NCBI GenBank assembly: GCA_022829145.1
Contig: CM040753.1
Location: 18,492,384 to 18,556,383 of the forward strand
DNA length: 64,000 nt
Reading direction: 5' to 3'
From: Albula goreensis
Taxonomy: Eukaryota > Chordata > Actinopteri > Albuliformes > Albulidae
The notes below the pieces were generated by a model that saw only the letters and a list, made by a program, of their open reading frames with translations, searched no databases and was not told the origin of the DNA. Position numbers and translations under genes: made by a program. Position 1 is the stretch's first letter. Each line of letters opens with the position of its first letter. Below, in pieces: positions 53,101-62,558 of the stretch.

Positions 53101-56100
53101 AGTGTCTTCTAGAGGCACAGAGGAGGTGGGTAAGCTCTATCATTGGCACATTGAGATTTGACACTCTGACAGCCCACATGACAGAAGAGAGTGTTCAACA
53201 GTAAAGTCAAATGCTATTCGCTGGCCAGGATATTGGTTGGGCTAAAGGAGAGCTGCTCTGTGCTTCCAGACTAGGTGTTGTGTCAATGGCCACCTCCACC
53301 AGAAGTACAGTATATCAGTGCTGATGCACTGTAAATTGTTCACTACTATCTATGGCAGGGGCGGGCATTACCATTCCTGGAAGGCAGTTGTGCTTGCAGG
53401 TTTTTTATTTTATCTGTTATTTGCTAATTACCTGCACCTGCCAAGGATGATCCACTCTGTATATAGCACAGTGAAACATTTGTCAAAGGGACACAAAAAC
53501 TGTCTTTAGCTGTCTTAAACTTTTGCAGCTAGACAAAAAACAACATGAGAAAACATAGGGCTGTATTTTCGGCAGCAGGTGGAACGTCTTACGACCGTTG
53601 TAAAACTCGCCATTACGGCAACAACAAAGTTATTTTCTGCAACACTCCAGCGCCTCAACAGGAAAAAATGCGGAAGCACAAAGCCACTAGCGCCTCTGAC
53701 GTAATGAAGGGCCATAGAAGTGCAATGTCTGGGAGTGTCCTCTGAAAACAAATGGGAGTACCATGCAAATTATGGGGCGCAATGCCCCAATTGGCAGTGT
53801 TTGTCCAAAGAGAAACCTTTGCGCTTAAGAGGTCTTAAAAGCAGGTCAAAACTCGAGGGTAGAAAAATACATTGTAATACATTGACTAAGCCAGCAGGTG
53901 TCATAACATGATTTAGGAGATTTTACCGAAAGTCAATAATGGTCAAACTTCTATAATAACACAAATAATTGAATTCCCCACGATCTACGTGGAAATCGTG
54001 AGACCCATGCTCTTTAAATTTATATTCTTGCAATGCTTGGACCATAATGAATGCATACTGTTAATCTTGGCTGTATTTAACATCTGTGTTGTTGTTGATT
54101 CCAACAGTATGGAATACATAATTGCAAGGAGAAGAAGGCGTTACCACCAACGACTTCTCAAACAGCAGCACTCTTTCCTTAATATCACTGACCCTACTTT
54201 CACGCATAAGCGGAATTTTGGCTCTGCATTCCGAAAGTGAGAGCACACAACATAGAACAACGTCACACCTGTAAAAAGTCGGCGATCGCTGATTGAGACG
54301 TGCAGCAGATGTAAATGTAGCGATACATTATTACATAACGACAATAAGTATAGCTTCGCATTCTGCCGGTGGCGAGTGTATCACAGGACCAGAGACAAGT
54401 AGACTAACTGTCAATTTTGCCAGCAGTAGGTTTTTTTTGCCAGGCGCAATAAACCACTGAAACCCAATGATCCTGTCCATGTGGACACGAACCAGTACGT
54501 CCATCTCCTCTGGTGTGACCCATACATTCCTCTGCCTTAGGTCATTCATTTTCTCTTGCCAGCGCTGGGTGCAGGTGATTTTATTACATTTAACGCTCAT
54601 TATGATTGGCTGAGACATGCAACACCGTGCCAAGCCTCTTATTGATATTAACACATTACTCCACCCATTGTGGATTGCGCCATGTGAAGGACCTCCGATT
54701 GCGGATAGCGTCATGGACTGGACCCGCCAAATTTGATGTATAGCCTTGGATTTGATTCCTTGAAAATAGGTTTGAGGGATTGCCCCTCCCACCGCTTGTT
54801 GGGGGAATCGGGCAATGACTGATTTATGACTTATGACGTATGAATTTGCTAATAGAGCCCATAATGTAAATACACATTAAATGCAGTGGTGATGAAAAAA
54901 TTCTGCCCGTCATGTAATAGTTGATTGCACACCATTTTACAGAATTCAGAATGATGAATCATCTTCATCATCTGTTCAGCAGAGCAGTTGCAGGGGGTAT
55001 GAGTGAATGCTTAAATCCATTTGTGTTTGTGCTGGGGCGTCTGTACCCACAGCCTGATGGCAGTAATTGGAAACTCTGGCACAGAGGGTGGTCAATAACA
55101 GAGAGAATGGATCTGGCTTGCCTTTGCCCTGGGAGTGTGCTGCTGATTTGCATACTTTATTCAGCTGTTTTAAGTTTATGGGATTGAGTATAAACATAGA
55201 GCATTAAAACAAACAGATATGCAAACACATAACAGACACTCGCTGCTGGTCTGGTGAAGAGCTGTGCCAGTTACAGGTTATCAATGATTAGATAAGTAAT
55301 AGCAGACCTCTGCTCTACACCAACAATATTTCATCGTACTTACATGGGTATGGTCAGTGCACAGCAGTGAATTTGTCCAACACTGTTTTCATCGTTGGAT
55401 CTAAAAATCACTTTGGGAATGAATCCTTAGCTATTATTGCAGTAGGTGTCTTTTACAGTCAAAATTCTAATGTAGACATTTAAGTTTATTTGAATTGACA
55501 TGATTTGTTTAATTTTATACTCATCACTATTCTTTATTGCCATTGTTCCCAGTGGAGATGGTTCATTAGATTGACTGTGGTTATATATTCTAACTGTCTA
55601 CACAGTGGTCTGTCTGTTCATAGCAAATAAGAGGGAACACCAGAGTACAGGTGGTGTTCACCCAAGGGAAGGACAGTGCAGATACTCTGTGTTGATTCAG
55701 CTGATAGACTTTAGTGTGACGCAGAGAGGAGCCGTCTATTAGTGTTGCTTTTGTGTGCGTGCATATGCACAGTGTTCTCTCTCAAGGCTTTCTCCTCATC
55801 CCGGTTAAGCTCAGTCTGAAACCTACTCTGAGACATTTTATGAATCCCTGGCCCAGGAGTGCTGATCTAGGATCAGTTTAGCCTTTCAACACCTAATGGA
55901 TAAGTTAAGGTTATTGGCTGGGGAAAGCTTAACCCAGACACTTAACTCAGCACTCCTATTCTCCTACTCTTCCTGATTGCAGGCTGAAAATGCGTAGCAT
56001 TTTGTTTCATATGACATCCAGTCCTAAGGGCATTGCAACTCCAGCTACTGATGGATGGATGGGTGGGTGGGAAATTACATTGTCATAGTAGTCCGGTAAT

Positions 56101-56713
56101 TTGAATACAATAAAGATACAATGGAATAAAATAAAGTACTGAGGTTGAGAGAATAATAAACAAGATATAAACAAGATATACACATACCTTAAATAATATA
56201 CGGTACTATGAATATGTACATAGGATGTGCAATAGGATGCGAATTTGATTACTGCGCTATTGAAATCCTTGGTTGTTATTTTGTATTGCTGCTCAGGTCT
56301 ACATGCACAGTGAGGATGTCTCTTTACTGTTTGGGCCCACAGGTGTAACACTACTGAATATTCTCAACAAGTGTGTCCTAATGAAGTCTTGCTGAATTGC
56401 AGATAATAGTCACTCTAATCATCCTAATCAATCTTTACCTGTATCCCCCCCAAACTTTAGTTACTTTTCTCATCCCCACCTACTTCTACTCATTCTTTTC
56501 TGTCCCTCCGCACCCTCAGCCTCAGAGCAGCCCTGCTGTAAGGCCCTGTATGACTTTGAGCCAGAGAATGAGGGTGAGCTTGGATTCCGCGAGGGCGATG
56601 TCATCACACTGACCAGTCAGATCGACGAGAACTGGTATGAGGGCACGCTGCATGGCCAGTCAGGATTCTTCCCACTCAATTATGTGGAGGTTATGGTCCC
56701 CTTGCCGCACTGA
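28886..56713 (+). CDS. sh3gl1: Endophilin A2, complete, nine constitutive coding exons, 350 aa
   Basis: Cytosolic membrane-bending adaptor of clathrin-mediated and fast endocytosis. Its BAR domain senses and makes membrane curvature, and its SH3 domain recruits dynamin and synaptojanin. Coding exons: 28886-28930, 41564-41632, 43435-43507, 43776-43919, 44061-44194, 44588-44746, 45726-45829, 49463-49593 and 56520-56713, all GT/AG and phase-consistent. The N-terminal amphipathic helix starts [15 protein letters not shown]. The BAR domain spans about residues 5-240 ([64 protein letters not shown]). A proline-rich linker follows. The SH3 domain spans about 294-345 ([31 protein letters not shown]), and the end is [19 protein letters not shown] and DAGESMKRL are diagnostic for SH3GL1 over SH3GL2 and SH3GL3. 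Human endophilin A2 has 368 residues. Including the 48-nt cassette at 50051-50098 would give 366. Confidence 0.97.
31392..31429. repeat. 18-bp perfect inverted repeat with 2-nt spacer
   Basis: The left arm TCCTCACACCCCTCAAGG (31392-31409) and right arm CCTTGAGGGGTGTGAGGA (31412-31429) are exact reverse complements around AG. Pairing can extend a few more bases through TTTT/AAAA with one bulged G. It lies just before the recognisable LINE-coding part and may belong to that element or to its insertion junction. Confidence 0.9.
31446..32180 (+). mobile_element. 5'-truncated non-LTR retrotransposon (LINE) 3' end
   Basis: A plus-strand remnant of the C-terminal part of a LINE ORF2. The first piece reads [20 protein letters not shown] (from 31464). 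After one frameshift near 31550 the frame continues as [26 protein letters not shown] (about 31553-31645) and then [14 protein letters not shown]. The C-x2-C-x7-H-x4-C pattern and the GDLQWKI and VSHLF blocks are typical of the zinc-knuckle tail after the reverse transcriptase of L1/Tx1-type LINEs in fish. The RT and endonuclease parts are missing. The element runs into a (CT)n(TA)n tail at 32138-32178. Family assignment within LINEs is by recall only. Confidence 0.75.
32138..32178. repeat. (CT)n(TA)n microsatellite
   Basis: CT units followed by about 12 TA units, directly after the LINE remnant and probably its tail or a repeat grown from it. Confidence 0.9.
32384..32438. repeat. (TG)n(TGCG)n compound microsatellite
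   Basis: A TG run is followed by six or so GTGC units. Alternating purine-pyrimidine sequence of this kind can adopt Z-DNA. Confidence 0.9.
35867..35965 (+). repeat. SINE-like repeat, copy A
   Basis: Core GCCTTTGGGTGGTACATACA, AGGCACATGTTTGTGGTGCA, GCTGTGTGTC, then CAGCTGGGACTTCAACTCCC. The order of an A-box-like GGTGGTNCATNNAGT and a B-box-like GGACTTCAACTCC block suggests a tRNA-derived SINE. Related copies lie at 59555-59640 and 61896-61990. Confidence 0.5.
41564..41632 (+). CDS. sh3gl1: sh3gl1 coding exon 2
   Basis: Encodes [20 protein letters not shown] and LER, the first BAR helix. The initial Met replaces Leu of human ASQLVSEKV and is internal, not a start. Acceptor CTGCAG, donor GTAAGA. 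Confidence 0.96.
43435..43507 (+). CDS. sh3gl1: sh3gl1 coding exon 3
   Basis: Encodes [24 protein letters not shown], part of BAR helix 1. Acceptor TTGTAG, donor GTAAGA, phase 1. Confidence 0.96.
43776..43919 (+). CDS. sh3gl1: sh3gl1 coding exon 4
   Basis: Encodes [20 protein letters not shown] onward to EETNFG. It includes the curvature-inducing insert region of the BAR domain ([20 protein letters not shown]). Acceptor CCCAG, donor GTGCGT. Confidence 0.96.
44061..44194 (+). CDS. sh3gl1: sh3gl1 coding exon 5
   Basis: Encodes [20 protein letters not shown] to [18 protein letters not shown] is the SH3GL1-type form of this block. Acceptor CTGCAG, donor GTATCA. Confidence 0.96.
44588..44746 (+). 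CDS. sh3gl1: sh3gl1 coding exon 6
   Basis: Encodes [20 protein letters not shown] to [12 protein letters not shown], the long BAR helix with the KKKR membrane-facing patch. Acceptor CTCAG, donor GTAAGT. Confidence 0.97.
45480..45710. repeat. Degenerate tandem-like repeat in sh3gl1 intron 6
   Basis: Words such as CAGTGTGTTTTAACC, CAGTGTTTTAATCTATGAGT and CAGTGTGTTTAACCTCTATG recur at irregular spacing of about 30-60 bp up to the acceptor of exon 7. They look like an old, diverged tandem array. Confidence 0.5.
45726..45829 (+). CDS. sh3gl1: sh3gl1 coding exon 7
   Basis: Encodes [20 protein letters not shown] to DKLKD(R), the last BAR helix. The donor GTCAGC overlaps the codon for Arg completed by exon 8. 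Confidence 0.95.
45830..49462 (+). other. sh3gl1: sh3gl1 intron 7 (3.6 kb)
   Basis: The outer parts are AT-rich intron. The part from about 46.5 to 48.1 kb is CpG-richer and carries an unexplained 109-codon ORF (listed separately). That suggests an inserted element rather than ancestral intron. Confidence 0.6.
47699..48028 (+). other. Unassigned 109-codon acidic ORF, possible transposon gene fragment
   Basis: I do not recognise this protein. It is strongly acidic in its first half ([35 protein letters not shown]) and ends with a Cys/Arg cluster ([14 protein letters not shown]). The composition is far from random intron translation, and the surrounding DNA is unusually CpG-rich for this intron. 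An acidic N-terminus followed by a Cys cluster would fit the first exon of a DNA-transposon-encoded protein, but no transposase core or terminal repeats were found. It could also be a retrocopied or nested gene fragment. Confidence 0.35.
49463..49593 (+). CDS. sh3gl1: sh3gl1 coding exon 8 (linker)
   Basis: Encodes [20 protein letters not shown] to FAPPSRSS, the end of the BAR domain and the variable proline-rich linker. The REY.PKP motif is conserved in all A-type endophilins. Acceptor AACAG, donor GTGAGA, phase 1. Confidence 0.95.
50051..50098 (+). CDS. sh3gl1: Candidate 48-nt cassette exon of sh3gl1
   Basis: A good pyrimidine tract and acceptor (TTTTTCTTCCTCCTGGTATCAG, 50029-50050) precede 48 open bases, followed by a consensus donor GTGAGT. 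Entry and exit phases are both 1, matching exons 8 and 9, so it can be included or skipped in frame. It encodes [16 protein letters not shown], basic and Ser-rich like the human SH3GL1 linker SSSFRSSDKPIRTPSRS at the same place. With it the protein is 366 aa, almost the human 368. Confidence 0.65.
51667..51715. repeat. MITE fragment (TCCAGCCCAGGAGGGCTGCAG)
   Basis: GTCTCCAGCCCAGGAGGGC followed by GTCTGCAGGGTTTT is the best-preserved end of the same repeat family as the element at 21299-21492. The other end is not visible. Confidence 0.5.
52292..52386 (+). repeat. 47-bp tandem duplication
   Basis: GTGTATTAGTATGTATGGCT and GTGTATTAGTATTTATGGCT begin two adjacent units of about 47 bp, with diverged second halves. 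Confidence 0.7.
52501..52700 (+). mobile_element. Harbinger-like DNA transposon terminal fragment
   Basis: GGGGCCTCATTTATAAACCG followed by a GTGCGTA/TACGCAC-rich subterminal region (for example GTGCGTACGG and CATACGCACA) matches a widespread teleost DNA-transposon end. I associate it with PIF/Harbinger-type or related non-autonomous elements. The matching opposite end was not found in the window, so this is a fragment or has lost its right end. Confidence 0.5.
53356..53455. repeat. MITE fragment
   Basis: CAGGGGCGGGCATTACCATT, CCTGGAAGGC and CTTGCAGGTTTTTTATTTTA resemble the same GGAGGGC/CTGCAGGTTTT repeat family as the element at 21299-21492. Quite diverged. Confidence 0.4.
53558..54860. 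mobile_element. PIF/Harbinger-type DNA transposon remnant
   Basis: The left end GGGCTGTATTTTCGGC (53558-53573) and the reverse complement of the right end, GGGCTCTATTAGCAAA (54845-54860), agree at nine of the first ten bases. Both are flanked by ATA, a possible 3-bp target duplication as PIF/Harbinger elements make. Inside, a plus-strand frame (about 54100-54240) encodes [20 protein letters not shown], similar in style to the arginine-rich start of fish Harbinger transposases. A minus-strand frame (54331-54792) encodes [15 protein letters not shown] and [15 protein letters not shown], reminiscent of the Myb/SANT-like second protein. The DDE core is absent, so the copy is deleted internally and inactive. 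Family call is by pattern, not by search. Confidence 0.5.
55822..55968. repeat. Palindromic MITE, second copy
   Basis: CCTACTCTGAGACATTTTAT and GAGTGCTGATCTAGGATCAG, with CAGCACTCCTATTCTCCTAC at the far side, match the family of the element at 5434-5578 in a rearranged or partly deleted form. Confidence 0.55.
56520..56713 (+). CDS. sh3gl1: sh3gl1 coding exon 9 (SH3 domain and stop)
   Basis: Encodes [20 protein letters not shown] to VMVPLPH and the TGA stop. The SH3 hallmarks ALYDF, the acidic RT loop, NWYEG and GFFPLNYV are all intact, so proline-motif binding should be preserved. Acceptor CCTCAG. Confidence 0.98.
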
Positions 56714-57124
56714 AGAGAGACATTAGATGTGGAGGGGGGTGTCACTCCATCTCAGACTCCAGGTTTCCTCATCCTCCCCTCCAACCTGCACGGTCCACAG
56801 GTCTGTTTTTTTTTTTTTTTTTTTTTGGCCTCATCAAAGACTGTCTGCTATCTGGAACTTTGGCAGCCCTGACTTTAGAAAGGGTGAGACAGCACAAGCA
56901 GTAAAGGACTTCTCATTCCCACCTGAGAACACTCTTCACACTGTAGTTCTGCTTTATGGAAGTCCCAGGTTGTCGTCTAAGATTTGATTTACATATAAAT
57001 GTGAATCACTAAATTCCATCGTTTAGGGAATAGTTCTGGAGTATACTTATCTATATCTTATACCCTACTTTAAGCCCAGTAATTTGTAAGCATAGTTAGG
57101 TGTTGAAACGGAACAAAAACCAGA

Positions 57125-57175
57125 AACGCCTGCTGCACTCCAGGACCAGGGCTGCTTACCCCTGGTATAGTGTCA
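57125..57175. repeat. MITE fragment in the sh3gl1 3'UTR
   Basis: CCTGCTGCACTCCAGGACCA followed by GGGCTGCTTACCCCTGG resembles one end of the CTCCAGTCCTGGAGGGC repeat family found elsewhere in the window. It would be part of the mRNA. Confidence 0.4.
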
Positions 57176-58012
57176 TCTTTTACTGAAAGAGGAAAAAAAT
57201 GTTCAGGAACAGCTGCTTTGGAACTGCTCCTTCCACCACTAATCTCAGTTGCTGATGCAAATTGTATGGCAGAATGATACGGATGTGTTTTTCCTGACTT
57301 GCCAGGTTATAGATTTCCTACCCTGAATGTCTCCAGGGCCACTAAGTATTTGCCTATATTGCAGATTATTCTTATACTGTACGGTGTCTAAGAATGCAAG
57401 AAGATGTGTGTGCTTATGACCTAGCCACTTTTTCTGGTTGAGACATGTTGTGTTTAAAAATCAGTATTTCATGATTAGTTAGAGAAAAAATCACATCCCT
57501 GATCTACAATTTGTTCGTATTAAATCTTTTACGTTTTGCTTCCCCCTGCTGGTCAGGATTTGACAGTGACTGTCCTCCATATGTAAGGAATGCTTTTGAA
57601 ATGTAGTCATGTCGTTGTGTCAGGGCGTCTGCCACAAAACTGTGCCACTTGTTCTCCCAGGCAGTAAATAGACTGGCTACAGGTCAGGATGGGGCCTTAG
57701 TCCATTTCTTTTATTTTATCTGTTTTTGTGTTGGTTTTTTTATTCACTGTTTTGTTCCAAACATGTCATAACCTGTGAATTGCACCTTAGTCGTTCTCTG
57801 AAACTGGTTGATAGGTGTTTAAAGTACTCCTGATTAGCCTTCCCTAACAGCAGAACCAAGACCCGCCCCCAACTCAACACTAAACCCAGGTGATTAGGTT
57901 TATAGCTGTTTATTTATGTGCATGTGTTTAACGATGGAATACTTGGCCCTGAAGAAAATTTTTAGTTGTGGTCCTTCCATGCTCTAGCCATCATACTAGT
58001 CTATTCTTCCTG

Positions 58013-58018
58013 AATAAA
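58013..58018 (+). terminator. sh3gl1: Possible proximal poly(A) signal of sh3gl1
   Basis: AATAAA within TGAATAAATGG, followed by GGTGGT. It could end a 3'UTR of about 1.3 kb. Confidence 0.4.
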
Positions 58019-59395
58019 TGGTGGTAGGAGATGTCTCCCCATTCCTCTCTCAAACCCCTCGGTGCTCTTATCTGTGACAGTAGTGAGAGACCTACAACCT
58101 AAAACTGCTTTTTCATGAATCTGTGTGTATCTCAGCATGCATGCAAATTGTCCTGGTCTTCATGACAGGCTATACTGCCAAAAAATGTATGATGAACGAC
58201 ATTTTATAATCTGAATGCCTAATGTGAAGCATGTCTGCATTTTTGCTTGCCTGTGTGTATTTCTCTGCTTTCCTTAAATGGGTGCAGCTTTGATTGGGAG
58301 GTCTACATCGGCAGTGAGTGTGTGTGAGTGTGTGAGTGAGTGTGAAAAGGAAAGGATTCCTGTAAATACTCCCACTGTACCCCTCTTTCTCTACACCAAG
58401 AACCTCTTTGCCTGTGTTCTGCACTTCCCAGCACTCCACTCACCCCCCTCCCTAAAAAACACAGTCTGTTCAAAAATGTGTTACCCCCAAAGACGTTTAC
58501 ATGCTTTGTGTACCTGGAAAAATATATACCGCATCCATGTTTTTTTTTTTTTTTCTGGGCTCTTTATGATTGTGTATCACATTCAAGTTACTGGATCTGT
58601 TGCAGATTGGAAGTGAACACATGCAAACATCTGACTTGGAAACAAAAAGTGAAAATTGTACAGGGATGGCTCAGTGTAGCCCTGAAACTTTAAAGGCCCA
58701 TATATATTATCGTCCAAAGAGTTGGTCAATATGCACAATGATCAAAAATGAGCATATTATCTCAAGGGATTGCTACAGTGTTTATTATGCTGTCAGTATC
58801 AGAAGTAGAATCCAAGTTATGTGACTGGAATGGTTAAAGTTCAAAAATGCAACAAATGAACCTCAGTCAATCACAGATATAATTACAAATCTAGATTTTC
58901 AAATAAATCCAATTAATCAGCATAATATGGACATGTTTATCATTGTGCTATGAGTTTCTCAAAATAGAGCCCACCGTGTCTCATACAGTGCTAAAATTGT
59001 TTGCTAATTCAGTTAGGTTGTTCAAAGGGTGTAGCCCTAGCCTTGGCACTTGTCTTAACTTGTGCAAATTTGTGTGCATGTGCCTTCTATTACACTACAG
59101 TTTAAAAGGTGTACTTCTGTTTTATCAGATTACCAGAGTCTTTTTGATAATATTATTAAACTGTAATACTGTATAGTGTTTTAATATACAAAATCATGAC
59201 AAAATACCTTTTGTATAAATTATCCTTCCCTGCATGTTGCTTTGTACTGTAGTTTGTTACTAAATAATGCTTTTTTGCAATATTTTCATGGCAAGTTGTA
59301 AGTTAATGTACGATCAAATATCAATATTCTTTTAATGTATGATCATGAATTCTGTTCCTGTTAGAACATCTAGTCTTATTTTCCATCTTCAACTA

Positions 59396-59401
59396 AATAA
59401 A
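59396..59401 (+). terminator. sh3gl1: Distal poly(A) signal of sh3gl1
   Basis: AATAAA followed within 30 bp by GT-rich sequence (TGTCATTGTGTGGCCTGGTT), the expected downstream element. Confidence 0.65.
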
Positions 59402-59554
59402 TGAAAAAGGTATATAATGTCATTGTGTGGCCTGGTTTCTCATAACATGGAAACTGTTTGGTGTATTTCAGTGGTCTGTTATTCTAGTATCCTTTATGAA
59501 TGAGTCTAGCTGGCTCTGACTAAAATCTTTACAGTGAGGCATTATGAAGAACTG

Positions 59555-59640
59555 GTCCCAGTGGCGCATGGTGTAAAGATACAAGTCCGTGGTGCAGCTC
59601 TACATCCTACAGGTGGTATTTCAAAACCCAGTTCCACCAT
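59555..59640 (+). repeat. SINE-like repeat, copy C
   Basis: GTGGCGCATGGTGTAAAGAT, ACAAGTCCGTGGTGCAGCTC and GGTGGTATTTCAAAACCC show A-box- and B-box-like order and share AAAG.YACAAGT, CGTGGTGCAGCT and ATCCTACAG with copies A and B. Confidence 0.5.
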
Positions 59641-61895
59641 CACCGGCTATGACCATAGGTAACAACGAGTTTAGCCATCCAGAGATAAAAAGTAGGTAAG
59701 CAAGTTGAATTCATCAGTCTCATCACTTTCTAAAGACCACCCCTGGTGGGCAGGTTGCAGGTTTGTGAGCTGGACCTATGTTGAGTCCTTATTTCTCCTG
59801 TGTGAGGGGAAATAAGTGAAGGCTAGTCGCCACACTGAGGTTCATGGTGGGCAAAAAAGGTAAGAGTACTGATTTGAGAGGAGGCTTCTCTTGCCCTTGT
59901 CCATTATAAGCTCAAAAGCAAAGCTGATCCTTGACCACTAGTGTTTTGGCGAGTTTTTGTTTTATTGACAACCCTTACCCTGTGTTGGGCTTGACCATTC
60001 TTCATGTTAAGTGAGTCTAAATGGCACTGAAGTACAACATTTTAAGGGGAAGCTTGAACATGAAGGACCTGCAGACTGTACTTATCATTGTATCACTGAA
60101 AAAAATTTCCTGAGAAAATGGAGTCATAGCAGTTTAAATCTCGTATGACAGTGTAGATCAGTTGTGACAAACTCAAACAATTGGCCGTCAAAGGCACTTC
60201 CATCACTGTTTTGATTCACATTTTGCAGAGGTTACATCCAGTCAAGATTTAGAATTGCTTGGCACATTCCAGCATGTTCATAAATTATTGCTCCAATAGT
60301 GAGCAAAATTCCTGTTCATATCATTAGGAGAACTCAAAAAAGGTTTGTCATATTAAATTTTAATGCATCTTTAAGCATGATTTTTTTTAGTATTTAAATT
60401 TTACACAAAAGGTGTGGTTGTTGACTTCCAGTAAAATTAAACAATCACTGCAGCAAGAGGACTGCTATGTCCTGTCAATTTTCCTTGCATTTGGCTGATT
60501 GATATTTTCAAGAAACAGATGAGTAGATTGAGGACTAGCTCAAACTGGATATAGTTGAAATTGTTAGCATCTTAAATACTAATGTCTAACAGGTAGATCT
60601 ATCCTGTCATACTCCCATTTACCACTTGAGATTGCTTTAGAGCAACAAAAATGGATGCTTGATTGAGCAGAGAATGAACCATTATCAGCATGACCTTTCT
60701 TATGTAACTGCAGCCACTTGAGTATGAGCAACAAGACAGATGAAAACTATATTAAATTTATTTACTGGTAGTTTGTTGGTAGTATTTTAAGCACTATTGA
60801 TTGGACATTTCTATTACATTCAATAAAAAAGGAAGAATGGAAAAGGTGCTCTTGTCAAGAGGGCCAAGGTAATTTCCTTCTTAAAGGATGAAGTATTATT
60901 ACATTGTGCTCTTGCCTGGATCGAGCACCTGGAACAACAGTACACAATGGCTTTGTTCCAGGTCAGCAGCAAGCTTCTGCCTTGAGATAAGCGATTTTAT
61001 TTTGAGAAATAATTTTTCTTTGCATCACAAAAGTGTGCAGTCTTTTCTGTCTGTTCAAATATTATGAACTTGTATATAAATGTCCTGTGCATTCCCCATG
61101 ACTGAGTTTGAGGGATACTGACAATGTGACATTCAGTTGATCTGAACATTCAGAAGTTTAATGCTTGATAAGCTTTACTGCATGTTGCATTCAGAGGTAG
61201 CACCAAATGTAGATAATGGAGATTGAAACTGCATTTAATTTCCACTTGTCTGTTATGCAGTTAAACCCATAAACTGGGATTTAAATTCTCTAACAATGTG
61301 AAGAGAACATGAACCTGTTAGGCACAATTAAGAGAAAGCTCTGGGATTATATGTCAGAGGATTATTCAAATAATTGGCATGCTCACTAAATAAAACAGGC
61401 CAAAACCAAAGCTTAAAGGTCTGATTTCTGCAACTTCTTTTCAACCCCCCAAATCTGTTCCACACCTAGTTTCAGTGAAGACATTAAAGCATTCATTGAC
61501 AGTAGTTCCAGTGTGTATTAAGTTTAAGGTATTCAGTAGATGAAGGCATTGTTACATTTTTTTAAATTAGACATATCACAGACATTCCAGAGGAGAGATA
61601 CAGGTTAAGAGAATATAGAGAAAAAGTTATTGTGGGTTTATCTCTGTACTGGCTTTTCCAGTCCTCCATAACAAACATCAACACTGCTATGACTAACACA
61701 CAACACAAGAGGACGCACTCACGGTACTTAAGAGACACAACCACACAAACACTGTCAGTGATACAGACCTTACAGTCATAAAGGCAGATGGGCAGGGATG
61801 GCAGAATGAGGTGTCATGAGCCCAATGACAGGTGGAGCTACAATAAGCTGTCGGTCACTGACTTCTCTGAACCAATCAAAAGGTTGACCTCTCAG

Positions 61896-61990
61896 GGCAT
61901 TTGGGTGGTTCATGTAGTAAAGGCACATCTTCATGGTGCAGCTGTGTGTCATGTGGCCAGGAGCTCTAGTCCACGTGAGACCGGGGGTCT
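61896..61990 (+). repeat. SINE-like repeat, copy B
   Basis: GCATTTGGGTGGTTCATGTA, AAGGCACATCTTCATGGTGC and AGCTGTGTGTC match copy A (35867-35965) closely over about 60 bp. After that the copies diverge. Confidence 0.5.
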
Positions 61991-62103
61991 AACACGATCA
62001 AGTTAACAACTCTACAGGTTAAATCTACAGAGTTGAATCTATGCAATGGATTCACTGTGGGTAGGGCTTACACAGTTAAGTTGGGGTGGGGGGGGGCTTT
62101 TGT

Positions 62104-62109
62104 TTTATT
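62104..62109 (-). terminator. mpnd: Poly(A) signal of mpnd
   Basis: TTTATT on the plus strand reads AATAAA on the minus strand, 363 bp beyond the mpnd stop codon. It is the nearest such signal seen. Confidence 0.45.
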
Positions 62110-62471
62110 CTCCAAAGCCAAACAAAATGATTGCTTCAACTCAGGTACTGGTATGACATGCTAGCTCCACCTATTTCTGATGTCAAGAAACCTCTTTCTC
62201 CCATCACTGCAAATGAGTACACAGGCACCCCAACACACTGTCCAAAAGGGGGCACGGGTACGGTTGGGTGGGGGGTGTCACGCTCAGTTCACAGTGTGTC
62301 TATCTGTGGTCACAGGGGATGCAGCACCAGAAGGGGGGGCTGTTGTTTTCTGTCACAAACACAGAGCTCCAGCAGCTGCAACAGTGGGAGCACCACGAGT
62401 CAGGCTGGGGTGAGGAATTTGCTGGGCCTGGCCAAGCCTCCTTCCTCACTTTCTCTCCCTCCTCCTCTTCT

Positions 62472-62558
62472 TCAATGCGCATTGCTCAGCTGGTTATAGA
62501 CGTGCTCCAGAATCTGAGAGTAGGCCTGGTCCTTGGGAGCATGTCCACTCAGAGAACC
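62472..62558 (-). CDS. mpnd: mpnd last coding exon
   Basis: Encodes GSLSGHAPKDQAYSQILEHV, YNQLSNAH and the TGA stop. Minus-strand acceptor CTTCCAG. Confidence 0.85.
   Translation of the reverse strand, partial: GSLSGHAPKDQAYSQILEHVYNQLSNAH

Larger units (their letters stand above)
50099..56519 (+). other. sh3gl1: sh3gl1 intron before the SH3 exon (6.4 kb)
   Basis: Repeat-rich intron. It holds MITE fragments (51667-51715, 53356-53455, 55822-55968), a 47-bp duplication (52292-52386), a Harbinger-like end (52501-52700) and a Harbinger-type element (53558-54860). TTAAAGGGATAGTCTAC at 51614-51630 resembles a common teleost repeat start (TTAAAGGGATAGTTCAC). The AC-rich block at about 50580-51290 looks like an interspersed repeat, but I could not classify it. 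Confidence 0.6.
56714..59415 (+). other. sh3gl1: sh3gl1 3'UTR (2.7 kb)
   Basis: Runs from the stop to just beyond the AATAAA at 59396. It includes a poly-T tract (56803-56826), a MITE fragment (about 57125-57175), an internal AATAAA (58013-58018) and GTGAGTGTGTG words at about 58313-58345. ORFs in it show no domain. Confidence 0.6.
59416..62085. other. Intergenic DNA between sh3gl1 and mpnd
   Basis: About 2.7 kb separates the convergent 3' ends. Two SINE-like copies (59555-59640 and 61896-61990) are present. The rest is AT-rich with no supported exon or RNA gene. Confidence 0.65.
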
